DNA from: Brevinematales bacterium
GTDB taxonomy: Bacteria; Spirochaetota; Brevinematia; Brevinematales; Thermospiraceae
Reading direction: 5' to 3'
DNA: 64,000 nt
Assembly (NCBI GenBank): GCA_026417555.1
Contig: JAOADA010000003.1
Coordinates: 62,001 to 126,000 of the forward strand
Positions 30,026 to 38,407 of the stretch are shown here, piece after piece. Every line of letters starts with the position of its first letter. Position 1 is the first letter of the stretch. The translations under genes and the position numbers were made by a program. Below the pieces are notes generated by a model that worked only from the letters and a program-made list of their open reading frames with translations, ran no database searches and had not been told where the DNA came from.

Positions 30026-30404
30026 CTTTATCTCCTTTGTGTTCTTTGTCTTCTTCTTGGTCTTTTGGGGAATCAAGTGCCATCAAGTCTTGAATGCTCA
30101 GCACAACAGGCCGCCATGGAGTCACCTCACCTTCCTGGGGCTTTTTCTTATCCTCTTCAAGCCATGTGTGAAGAATAGCCGCCACCTTTTCTGCCGCAGC
30201 TGTTATCCTCCCCTTGTGCCCTGACCTCACATACACCTTGAGGGCTCCCACGTAGTTTTTTTGTTCATAGAGCACATCCCCTATCCTCACCAAACCATCC
30301 TGATACCCCGCTCTGACAAAACAGGAAAGTGCCTCTTTATAGCGTTTCTCTTGCATACAGGCATTTCCCTGACGAATCAGTTCTACCCTCTCATGCTCAT
30401 CCAT
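30015..30404 (-). CDS. Small TPR-like protein
   Basis: A 129-residue protein with two TPR-like repeats in the first 75 residues (RQGNACMQEKRYKEALSCFVRAG and GDVLYEQKNYVGALKVYVRSG). A charged, Asp/Glu/Lys-rich tail follows. It is cytoplasmic by prediction. The start at 30404 has GGGAG upstream, within the end of the UPF0182 gene. It overlaps folD by 11 bases. Function unknown; position suggests cotranslation rather than a folate role. Confidence 0.75.
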   Translation of the reverse strand: MDEHERVELIRQGNACMQEKRYKEALSCFVRAGYQDGLVRIGDVLYEQKNYVGALKVYVRSGHKGRITAAAEKVAAILHTWLEEDKKKPQEGEVTPWRPVVLSIQDLMALDSPKDQEEDKEHKGDKDDS

Positions 30405-30408
30405 ACCC

Positions 30409-32787
30409 TTACTCTCCCAACAAAACCCCATGGCTTTGCAGTATGGTTACCAATTCTGTCATGGTCTTGCCAAAATATATCTTGTCCTTGTACCAAAGGA
30501 CAAGCAAGGTCAACTGAGGGATAGGGGTATACTGAGAGCTTAAATACACGGGAACCATCGCCATCACATCTTTTCCCAAAGGGAGATAACGTACTACACC
30601 CAAGGAGACCTCAGCGTTTCGCTGTCCCCACAGGGTGAAGAGTTTTGCAAGTTCATCATTTTGATAGAGCTTGGCCTCTACCTGCGACGGACCAGGAATA
30701 CTCTCAGTACGTGACGCCACATACTGATACAGTTTAAGCCCATTCTCATACCGCCCAAAAAGCCATCCTGAAAGATTTTGCCGATACAGCGGAGTAAAAG
30801 GGACAAACACCCCTGCTATGGACTGGTCTTTTCCCTCCAAAAGGAGATACAAGGGTTCATACGGAAGATTTGTCCCCGCCTGTCTCACCAAGGGGACTGT
30901 CCACACATCATCCCCATTGTAAAAACTTTCATGACTATCCATATGATATCGCCCAAAGACCTCAGCCTGCAGAGCAAGAAGGGTATACGGATAACGAAAA
31001 TGCTTGTGAAATTTTTCTGGAATATCATCCGAAAACAGTTTCCCCCCAAAAAAGCGTAAAGGTGCTACTAAAGGATCATGTGGATCCACAATATAATATC
31101 TGACGTCTCCCGTATAAGCAGAAACCACCACCTTCACAGAATTTCGAATCCCGTTGATCCTTCCCCAGCGAGATGAGTATCGTTCAGCCAAAGGATACCG
31201 ATCGGTGGTAGTGTACCCATCCACTACCCAGAAAATCTCCCCATCAACAAGGATAGGGTAAGGATCGGGGTCATAGGCAAGTTGTGGTATCAGGGCACGA
31301 AGACGATCAAGAAGCCTCCTCTTCCACAGAACCCCACTCTCCTCGGTAAAGTAGCGGGTGAGCAAAATATTTTTTTCCTTGAATGCCCTGGCAAAAGCAA
31401 AACGCCTCAAAAAGGAAAGCCTCACTCCATTGGTTCCCTCATATACCGATTCAACACGATTGGTCGAATCCGTATACTCAAACTCTCGCACCTCTGTCCG
31501 TACAATAGCATAGGGAAGATCAGATTCTCCGATATATATCTGTGGCCGTTTCAATCTCCAGTCAAAGACATCTGTCTCCAAAGAAAGATTTCGCATCCAA
31601 AACACAGGAAAACCCTCTGGCGTGGCCATATGGGCTGGAGAAACCACCACCCCCAAGCCATGGGTATAGCGAAGATGCATGTTCTCCCAACTCTTCACCT
31701 CAGGGAGAAAATTCTCCAACGTAAGTTCTCGACAAGCTATAAGCACCTGCACAAGCCGCCCAGAAACTTCATAAAAGTCCACATCCACATCAAAAAAATC
31801 AAAATAGTTTCGAACTGTTTGGAGTTGCTTGATATTCTGAAGATAGGGAGCCACATCCCAAACCCTCAGATGAAGGAGACTCTTCACAGTAGGAGAGAAC
31901 TCAAATGGCTCATAACGAAGTCCAAAAGCCTCCCGGGTAGCCACCCTCCTCGCCTCAATAAAACGTCGCTGAACCCGAAGCTCATTCGGTTTCTCATACA
32001 ATTGAGATAACCCCCATGGCCAAAGAAAAAACACGCACACTGCAAGCACAAGCCCCACTCCCCCCTCAATGACAAGTCGTTTCAATCTCAATTTTCCCAA
32101 GAAAAAAAGCACAAGCCAAAATGCCCCAAGCCCTACAAACACCCCCACTCCTATCCACCATCCAAGAAGCGTCCCATAAAAATCAGAAAATCCCACCCCT
32201 AACCTCTTATGTGGTTGCCAGATAAAGAGCTCAAAAGAAAAGAGCATACCCAACAGCCCTATCCCAAAAAGCACAAGAAAAAAAAGCCCCACACGAACAC
32301 CATCTCGCTTTTTCTCAGAGCCCGCAACGAGAAACCAATCCAACACTCCCAGTACCACCAAAAAACACACCCCATACCCCACTATCCACTCCCAAAAAGG
32401 GAGCCACGCCACATACCACATCACATCAAGACGAAGAAGGGGTTCTTTTACCCCTGACAAAGGAACAAGGAGAGCCAGTGTTGTCTCACGAAACCACCAA
32501 ACAACTCCTACAGAGATCACTCCCAGCAAAAAAGAAAGAAACACAATCCGCCCATCCCAACGCCGCCTCACAAGTCCAAACCACACCCACAACATCAGCC
32601 ACGGAAACCAAAATCCCCCCACCAGCCACAACCCATACCACGCCCCTCTCCGCCACACAAGATCTGATGCCCCCATATCCGCATACCACCAATACTCTAC
32701 AAACCAGGGGAGAACACTCCATAGCCCCAGAATTCCTATACCTATACCCCCAAGGAGAATCATCCCCCAGAGCCACAGCCGTTTCAT
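30409..32787 (-). CDS. UPF0182 family integral membrane protein
   Basis: A 792-residue protein. The first 260 residues hold about seven hydrophobic segments, beginning with WGMILLGGIGIGILGLW; the remainder is a large domain, probably outside the membrane. Family features include the SSRWGRINGIRNSVKVVVSAYTGDVRYYIVDPHDP block about residues 535-575 and the final domain with ISQYTPIPQL-like wording (SSQYTPIPQLTLLVLWYKDKIYFG). UPF0182 is widespread and conserved but has no known function. It lies between an unknown membrane protein and a small TPR gene in the EF-G-led operon. Confidence 0.88.
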   Translation of the reverse strand: MKRLWLWGMILLGGIGIGILGLWSVLPWFVEYWWYADMGASDLVWRRGAWYGLWLVGGFWFPWLMLWVWFGLVRRRWDGRIVFLSFLLGVISVGVVWWFRETTLALLVPLSGVKEPLLRLDVMWYVAWLPFWEWIVGYGVCFLVVLGVLDWFLVAGSEKKRDGVRVGLFFLVLFGIGLLGMLFSFELFIWQPHKRLGVGFSDFYGTLLGWWIGVGVFVGLGAFWLVLFFLGKLRLKRLVIEGGVGLVLAVCVFFLWPWGLSQLYEKPNELRVQRRFIEARRVATREAFGLRYEPFEFSPTVKSLLHLRVWDVAPYLQNIKQLQTVRNYFDFFDVDVDFYEVSGRLVQVLIACRELTLENFLPEVKSWENMHLRYTHGLGVVVSPAHMATPEGFPVFWMRNLSLETDVFDWRLKRPQIYIGESDLPYAIVRTEVREFEYTDSTNRVESVYEGTNGVRLSFLRRFAFARAFKEKNILLTRYFTEESGVLWKRRLLDRLRALIPQLAYDPDPYPILVDGEIFWVVDGYTTTDRYPLAERYSSRWGRINGIRNSVKVVVSAYTGDVRYYIVDPHDPLVAPLRFFGGKLFSDDIPEKFHKHFRYPYTLLALQAEVFGRYHMDSHESFYNGDDVWTVPLVRQAGTNLPYEPLYLLLEGKDQSIAGVFVPFTPLYRQNLSGWLFGRYENGLKLYQYVASRTESIPGPSQVEAKLYQNDELAKLFTLWGQRNAEVSLGVVRYLPLGKDVMAMVPVYLSSQYTPIPQLTLLVLWYKDKIYFGKTMTELVTILQSHGVLLGE

Positions 32788-32799
32788 ACGATGATATTC

Positions 32800-33813
32800 C
32801 TATTCTTCTTTTCGTGTTTTGTTATCTTTTGCTAACTTGAAAGACGAGAACAATCCCTCTTTGGGTTTTTCATACTCCCGAAAAACAAGAAGAACATCCC
32901 TCACCACCGGGTTGTTCCTCCCATCATCCCCTTTCACCATATCCCAAAAAGGATAAAACTCTATCCGTTTACACACAATGGCTGCAGGTTTTTCCTTGTG
33001 TTCATGCAAAGGATAAATCTTTTGCTCTTCTTCAAGTACCTGCGGAGAAAAACTCACCAATGTCTGGTTTACCATATAGCGTATGTTTTTATTGAGAAAG
33101 GCAATCTCTGCCATTTCAGCCTGATACATTCTCTCAAACCGTTCTCCCATACTCTCCCCTGACGCATTCTCATCAACCTCAGACACCTCAACGCTTAATC
33201 CCTCAATATCAAAGTACTCTCCGTCTCCCTTTTTCGCAAAAAGCTCAAGAAAAGCCTTATTGGCATATCGAATCGCAAATACCGGGGTGGGAAAACTTTT
33301 CTTCAAAAACAAAAGAAGAAGTGGGAAAGGAGAAAGATCAGCCACAAACTCAAACCTCTCCTGTATGCGTTTCAAAGCACTCGTCTTCAATTGGTCAAAA
33401 TAAGCCACCTGTTTCATAAACTGATTGAGCACACTTCCCAAATTGCCGAGAATATCCTCTGTCGGAAACGTTACCACAGAAAGGTTTTGATAAACGTTTT
33501 CGTTTTTTATCATACCCACTGTCCGTTCATACAAACGCTGATAATACGTTAGACCACGAATATACACCAAAAAGAAAGCCCCTAACGTCACCACTGCCCC
33601 AGCAAAGCCCATAATCTGCACTAACCGCAAAAGACGCACAACCATGCCTTCTTGCAAGAAGCTACTCCCAAAAACGGTCTTCAGCTCGTCTTCAAGGATA
33701 GTACCCATCACCCCCATGGCCAAAAAAAGAATCAAAATAATCGCCAACAGAAGCTTCAAAAACACGCTGAAAGGAAAAACCCATGGAGTAGACCGTCGTG
33801 ACCGTGTTCCCAT
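32800..33813 (-). CDS. Two-segment membrane protein of unknown function
   Basis: A 337-residue protein with a basic N-terminus, membrane segments about residues 16-36 and 68-88, then a HAMP-like or coiled linker to about residue 155 and a C-terminal cytoplasmic domain. That domain includes FAIRYANKAFLELFAKKG, which resembles the start of a PAS fold, but I cannot assign it with confidence. No kinase, cyclase or methyl-acceptor domain follows. It is 12 bases from both neighbours in the operon, and GGGGGAG precedes the ATG. Confidence 0.7.
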   Translation of the reverse strand: MGTRSRRSTPWVFPFSVFLKLLLAIILILFLAMGVMGTILEDELKTVFGSSFLQEGMVVRLLRLVQIMGFAGAVVTLGAFFLVYIRGLTYYQRLYERTVGMIKNENVYQNLSVVTFPTEDILGNLGSVLNQFMKQVAYFDQLKTSALKRIQERFEFVADLSPFPLLLLFLKKSFPTPVFAIRYANKAFLELFAKKGDGEYFDIEGLSVEVSEVDENASGESMGERFERMYQAEMAEIAFLNKNIRYMVNQTLVSFSPQVLEEEQKIYPLHEHKEKPAAIVCKRIEFYPFWDMVKGDDGRNNPVVRDVLLVFREYEKPKEGLFSSFKLAKDNKTRKEE

Positions 33814-33825
33814 CCGTTCTCCCCC

Positions 33826-35931
33826 TTACGCCTTGGCCTCTTCTTGCTCTTTGCGTACCTGTTCTGCTTGCTTTTTTGCCTTGTCGTATTCACTTGATGG
33901 CAAAATATCATAATGGCTAATCTCCATATCAAAGCGTCCCCGTCCACTTGTAAGGGCATTGAGGGCAGGAGCATAGGCTAACATTTCTGCATAAGGAACA
34001 AACGCATTGATGACCGTAACGTCCTCAGAGATCTTGTCCATACCCTGAACCTTTCCCCGACGGTTGGAGAGATCTCCCATGACACTCCCAATCGCATCCT
34101 CATCAACATACACCCTCACGCGAGCAATAGGTTCCAAAAGGACAGGCTTGGCTGCTTCAATAGCAAGCTTCATAGCGTGGAGACCAGCAATCTTGAATGA
34201 CATATCTGAGGAATCTACCTCATGATAGGAACCATCATAGACATCAACCTTGATGTCCACCACAGGATAGCCAGCAATTACCCCACTTTCACAGGCTTCT
34301 CGACATCCCTTCTCAATAGCAGGAACATAATTCTTAGGGATTGCTCCCCCAAAGATACTCTCCGTAAACAAAAATCCCTCATTGCGTTTCAGAGGTTCTA
34401 CCCGAAGGTATACCTCTCCATATTGCCCATGCCCCCCTGTTTGTTTCTTGTGCTTGTAATGCCCCTCTGCCTTGGTGGTGATCGTTTCCTTATAGGCAAT
34501 ACGGGGAATGCGGGTCTCAAATTCTATCTTATAATGGTGATTGATATAGTCCAGAATATGCCTTGCCTGAATCTCTCCAATACAAGAGATCACCATCTCC
34601 TTGGTAATATCATTGTACTCGTAGGTAAAGGTGGGATCCTGTAGATGAATCTGGTGAAAAATCTCTGCCAATTTATCCTCAACTTTCCTATCCTTGGCAT
34701 GAATAGCCAGAAAATATGAGGGATTGGGAAACCTCACAGGTTCATACACCACAGGTTTGGAAGGATCAGTCACCGTATCTCCCGTATGAAGAGAATCTAA
34801 CTTGGCAAAGACAGCAATATCCCCTGCCTCTAGCTCCTCGATTTCCTTGAGATTTTTTCCATTGATCATGTAGAGATGCGCAATCTTTTCTTTCGTATTG
34901 GTTCTCACATTTAGTATCTCATCACCCGTGCGAATTTTGCCTGACCGAATACGGGCGAAAGAGAGCTTGCCAGCATAAGGATCCACATAGGTTTTGAACA
35001 CAAAGGCAGAAAAAGGCTCTTCAGGATCGGGATGACGCTTAATAGTATGGTCAGGATGATGGGGATCCTGTCCTATTTCTTCTCCTACATAGAGTGGTGA
35101 GGGAAGAAACTGGACAATCACATCAAGGAGAGGCTGAATACCAATACAATGAAGCGCACTCCCACAAAAGATAGGAATAAACTTGTTGTTCATCGTACAA
35201 CTCCGGAGTCCTCGCTCTACCTCTTCCGGAGTAAGCGCCTCCCCACTGAGATATTTTTCGATGAGGGTATCATCAGTTTCGGCCACAGCATCAAACAGCT
35301 TGTCCCTGTAGGCAGAAATTTTGTCCTGAAGTGAAGCAGGAATATCCGACGTCCGTTTGATCTCCTTGCCAGAGGAGAAAACGGATTCCATGGAGACAAG
35401 ATCAAAGGTCCCCACAAACTTGCCATTTTCCACAAGAGGAAGCTCAAGGGGAATCACAGGTTTTTTGAATTTTTTCTCAAGATCTTGGGCAATCCCAAAA
35501 AAATCAGCCTCTGGTTTATCCATTTGATTGATGAAGACAATCCTGGCAATCTGGTAATCGTCGGCAAAATGCCAATCTTTTTCTGTATCAATGGTAATCC
35601 CATCCACACCAGAAACCACAAAGACAATACCCTCGACAGCCCGAAACGCACTTCTCACCTCTCCCACAAGATCTGGAATACCCGGAGTGTCCATGAGGTT
35701 GATTTTGACGTTATTCCACTCGGTATACGCAAGTGAGGTATGGAGGGACATCTTTTTGGCTATCTCTTCATCCTCAAAGTCCATCACCGTTGTCCCTTTG
35801 TCCACAGAACCCATCGCCGGGATCTGACCACTCACAAAAAGAAGAGCCTCAGCAAGTGTGGTCTTCCCTGCGTTTGGAGCCCCTGAGAGAGCCACATTTC
35901 TGATCCTTTTGGGTTCATAGATTTTCCCCAT
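33826..35931 (-). CDS. Elongation factor G-like GTPase
   Basis: A 701-residue translational GTPase with EF-G domain order: P-loop SGAPNAGKTT near residue 16, DTPGIPDLVGEV (G3), NQMDKP in place of the usual NKMD (G4), domain II, and the EF-G domain IV/V ending. Switch I reads KGTTVMDFEDEE, unlike the RGITI of canonical EF-G, which places it in the EF-G-like (often called FusA2 or EF-G2) group whose role is less certain than that of the main EF-G. It has its own promoter and a GGGAGG site, and leads a six-gene operon ending at rsmI. Confidence 0.88.
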   Translation of the reverse strand: MGKIYEPKRIRNVALSGAPNAGKTTLAEALLFVSGQIPAMGSVDKGTTVMDFEDEEIAKKMSLHTSLAYTEWNNVKINLMDTPGIPDLVGEVRSAFRAVEGIVFVVSGVDGITIDTEKDWHFADDYQIARIVFINQMDKPEADFFGIAQDLEKKFKKPVIPLELPLVENGKFVGTFDLVSMESVFSSGKEIKRTSDIPASLQDKISAYRDKLFDAVAETDDTLIEKYLSGEALTPEEVERGLRSCTMNNKFIPIFCGSALHCIGIQPLLDVIVQFLPSPLYVGEEIGQDPHHPDHTIKRHPDPEEPFSAFVFKTYVDPYAGKLSFARIRSGKIRTGDEILNVRTNTKEKIAHLYMINGKNLKEIEELEAGDIAVFAKLDSLHTGDTVTDPSKPVVYEPVRFPNPSYFLAIHAKDRKVEDKLAEIFHQIHLQDPTFTYEYNDITKEMVISCIGEIQARHILDYINHHYKIEFETRIPRIAYKETITTKAEGHYKHKKQTGGHGQYGEVYLRVEPLKRNEGFLFTESIFGGAIPKNYVPAIEKGCREACESGVIAGYPVVDIKVDVYDGSYHEVDSSDMSFKIAGLHAMKLAIEAAKPVLLEPIARVRVYVDEDAIGSVMGDLSNRRGKVQGMDKISEDVTVINAFVPYAEMLAYAPALNALTSGRGRFDMEISHYDILPSSEYDKAKKQAEQVRKEQEEAKA

Positions 35932-35962
35932 ACCATCCTCCCGATGTGTTTTTTCACCTATT

Positions 35963-35991
35963 ATCTTAACACTGGTTGAGATTTTTGTAAA
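35963..35991 (-). promoter_or_regulatory. Sigma-70-type promoter for the EF-G-led operon
   Basis: On the minus strand TTTACA (35991-35986) and TAAGAT (35968-35963) are 17 bp apart, about 32 bases before the ATG. Confidence 0.65.
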
Positions 35992-36063
35992 GAGTTTTTC
36001 AGGAAAAATCTCGCAAAGCAGAAGCCTCCCCGGAGAGTTGAGGAAGGTTATTCTGAATTTCGG

Positions 36064-36092
36064 TTGTATTTTTCCCCTTTTATCTTTACAAT
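36064..36092 (+). promoter_or_regulatory. Sigma-70-type promoter for trmI
   Basis: TTGTAT (36064-36069) and TACAAT (36087-36092) are 17 bp apart, divergent from the EF-G-like operon promoter. Confidence 0.65.
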
Positions 36093-36121
36093 AAAGACCT
36101 CACCAACACCAAGGAGACCTC

Positions 36122-36913
36122 ATGCAAAAAGGCGAATGGATCTACCTCTACCATGACGAACAAACCTACTTTCTTCCCTATGAACCGGGAGGAAGTTTCT
36201 CCACACATTATGGGATGCTCCGATTTCCGGAAAACCTGGAGTTTGGAGATCGGATAGAAACCAACAAAGGTGTCGTTTTTTATGTCCTTCGCCCCACTCT
36301 CGCTGACCTCATGATGAAAGTCAAACGCCGTACCACAATCATTTATCCCAAAGAGGCTGGAATCATCTTGTTAGAACTTGGGATTGAAAACGGCTCACAG
36401 GTCATTGAAATCGGTTCTGGATCTGGTTCCCTGACTGTTCTTCTCTCTCGCATTGTAGGCAAAGAAGGAAAAATCTACAGCTTTGAGAGACGAAAAGAGC
36501 ATCAAGAGCTCGCTCTCACCAATGTGATGAAATTTGGAAAACCAGAAAGGGTTGAATTCATTCTCAGAGACCCTGTGGCTGAGGGAGGATTCGGGATCAC
36601 AAATGTGGATGCCATCTTTGTGGATATTCCCACACCGTGGGTAATTGTTCCCCAGGTATGGGATGCTTTACGCCCCGGCGGACATGTGGGTTTTCTCTCT
36701 CCCAATATCGAACAGGTACAAACGACGGTAAAACGTCTGGAAGAAACGGGTTTTGTCCGCATACGAACTATAGAGGTCTGGACACGAGGAATCCGAGTCA
36801 AGGAGTTCCTCACTCGTCCCTTTGACAGGATGATTGGCCATACAGGTTACCTCTTCTTTGCTCAAAAGGTTAAAACCCCAGCAGAGGAGTATACTCCAGA
36901 ATACTGGATTTAG
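36122..36913 (+). CDS. trmI: tRNA (adenine-N1)-methyltransferase TrmI (m1A58 type)
   Basis: A 263-residue Rossmann methyltransferase of the TrmI group, which methylates A58 in the tRNA T loop. SAM-binding motif I is VIEIGSGSGSLTVLLSR about residues 96-112; VLRPTLADLMMKVKRRTTIIYPKEAG before it is the family signature (cf. PTLEDYVLLMKRGTQIIYPKD), and VDAIFVDIPTPWVIVPQVWDALRPGG is the catalytic region. In thermophiles m1A58 supports tRNA stability. CAAGGAGA precedes the ATG. Confidence 0.92.
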   Translation: MQKGEWIYLYHDEQTYFLPYEPGGSFSTHYGMLRFPENLEFGDRIETNKGVVFYVLRPTLADLMMKVKRRTTIIYPKEAGIILLELGIENGSQVIEIGSGSGSLTVLLSRIVGKEGKIYSFERRKEHQELALTNVMKFGKPERVEFILRDPVAEGGFGITNVDAIFVDIPTPWVIVPQVWDALRPGGHVGFLSPNIEQVQTTVKRLEETGFVRIRTIEVWTRGIRVKEFLTRPFDRMIGHTGYLFFAQKVKTPAEEYTPEYWI

Positions 36914-36930
36914 AAGAAAAACCATACCTC

Positions 36931-36959
36931 TTGCATTCTCCCCTGCTTTCCCTTATAAT
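36931..36959 (+). promoter_or_regulatory. Sigma-70-type promoter for the GT4 gene
   Basis: TTGCAT (36931-36936) and TATAAT (36954-36959) are 17 bp apart, ending 20 bases before the ATG. Confidence 0.75.
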
Positions 36960-36979
36960 AACCTCACAAGGAGGATACT

Positions 36980-38185
36980 ATGAATATTGCTCTTTTTCTT
37001 GACTGTTTTACTCCCATGAAGAATGGTGTCATTACTTCTGCCTTGCAACTCAAAGAAGGCCTGGAAAAAAAAGGCCACCACGTCTGTATTGTTTCTGTTC
37101 TTGTCAAGGGATATGAAAACACAGATCCTGATGTGCTTTTGATCCCCCAGATTGAACTCGATTTTGGTTCCAAACAGGGGTTCGGAGCAGCTCTCGTCAA
37201 TCACAAAAAGGTACTCTCCTTTCTGAAAGAGCACAAGGTAGAGCTTATCCATTCCCATACAGAATTTATGATCGGTCTTGCCGCCAAAAAAGCTGCCAAA
37301 ACCTTACGGATACCTCGTATCTCTACAACCCATACCATGTGGGAAATGTACCACAATTATTCCCCCATTCTTGGTATCAAGCCCCTCTGGAGAACCTACT
37401 TCCGGTATTATATGAAAGGCACAAGCGTGATTGTGGCTCCTTCTGTCAAGGCAAAAAAATACGACAACCTTGTCGTCCCAGAGATTCCTGTCCAGATCAT
37501 CCCCAATGGGATTGATATGGCCAAATTCAAACAAAAGCCCATGACACCAGAAGAACTCCATGATCTTCGTGCCCGTTACCATCTCTCTCCAGAAGACAAG
37601 ATCCTCATCTTTGTCGGTCGTATTGGTCCAGAAAAGAGGGTATCAGAACTCTATCAGTCCATGGCTCCCATCATGAAAAAACATCCCCACGTCAAGATGG
37701 TCTTCGTAGGGGATGGCCCCGCCCACGAAGCGCTTCAGCAAAAGGCTACTGAGATGGGACTTGCCGATCAAACAGTCTTTACCGGTTTTGTTGACTGGAA
37801 AGAGGTCTATCGCCTCTACTCTATTGCTAACCTCTTTGTGACTGCCTCGCTCTCAGAGGTTCATCCTATGACACTCATTGAGGCAGCCATATGCGGCGTT
37901 CCCTCCATTGCAAGGCGAGATGATAGTTATCTTGACCTCATCGAAGAGGGCAAAAACGGTTACCTGGCTCACACAGACGAGGAAATGACTCAGCTTGTAC
38001 AAGAGCTTCTCCTCGATGACAAAAAACTCAAGGCTTTTTCTGAAGAGGCCCTTCGTATCTCCCAAAAGTTTAGTGCTGAAAACCACGTCGCTCGTATGGA
38101 AAAACTCTACCAAAAGGTTCTTGAGCTTTACCCAGACAGGCTCAATGAACTCTGGGACGAAAACCTCCTAGACAGGAAAAACTAA
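36980..38185 (+). CDS. Glycosyltransferase family 4, glycolipid synthase-like
   Basis: A 401-residue GT-B enzyme. The N-terminal domain begins IALFLDCFTPMKNGVITSALQLKEGLEKKGH, and the C-terminal donor-binding domain has IFVGRIGPEKR and the E(x7)E-type motif in SLSEVHPMTLIEAAICGVPSI. The N-terminal wording resembles diacylglycerol glucosyltransferases that make membrane glycolipids, which would suit a spirochaete envelope, but other acceptors such as polyisoprenyl sugars are possible. It has its own promoter, AAGGAGGAT site and terminator, so it is a single-gene unit. Confidence 0.88.
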   Translation: MNIALFLDCFTPMKNGVITSALQLKEGLEKKGHHVCIVSVLVKGYENTDPDVLLIPQIELDFGSKQGFGAALVNHKKVLSFLKEHKVELIHSHTEFMIGLAAKKAAKTLRIPRISTTHTMWEMYHNYSPILGIKPLWRTYFRYYMKGTSVIVAPSVKAKKYDNLVVPEIPVQIIPNGIDMAKFKQKPMTPEELHDLRARYHLSPEDKILIFVGRIGPEKRVSELYQSMAPIMKKHPHVKMVFVGDGPAHEALQQKATEMGLADQTVFTGFVDWKEVYRLYSIANLFVTASLSEVHPMTLIEAAICGVPSIARRDDSYLDLIEEGKNGYLAHTDEEMTQLVQELLLDDKKLKAFSEEALRISQKFSAENHVARMEKLYQKVLELYPDRLNELWDENLLDRKN

Positions 38186-38226
38186 CACCAAAGCCCCGTC
38201 CCTGTTCACTACCGCAAAGCAATCCT

Positions 38227-38262
38227 CGCTGAGGGTGTCACCCCGATACCCTCAGCGTTTTC
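38227..38262 (+). terminator. Hairpin terminator after the GT4 gene
   Basis: A perfect 10-bp inverted repeat (38227-38236 with 38248-38257) is followed by TTTTCTC. The T run is short. Confidence 0.7.
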
Positions 38263-38286
38263 TCAAGAACAAAATCACGCCAGAGT

Positions 38287-38347
38287 TGCACTGTCTTTTC
38301 CCAGAAAATGCACAGTCTTATGCACATTTTGCACAGAGTTTTGCACA
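38287..38347. repeat. Cluster of TGCACA hexamers between convergent genes
   Basis: TGCACA occurs at 38309, 38321, 38330 and 38342 (spacing 12, 9, 12), and a related TGCACT at 38287. It lies between the ends of the GT4 gene and htpG, where no promoter is expected. The copies are all in the same orientation and flanked by T-rich bases. Function unknown. Confidence 0.6.
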
Positions 38348-38381
38348 AAAAAGTTACCGGCCAGAGGTTTTCTCTGACCGG
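38347..38381 (-). terminator. Rho-independent terminator after htpG
   Basis: Read on the minus strand, a 10-bp stem with one mismatch (38372-38381 with 38357-38366) is followed within four bases by six T. Confidence 0.8.
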
Positions 38382-38407
38382 CGCGTTCCTTCACAAGCAA
38401 AAAAATC

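Noticed and set aside
38287-38347. TGCACA cluster as a CRISPR or tandem array
   Set aside because: Units are six bases with 3-6 base gaps, far too short for CRISPR, and no cas gene is present.
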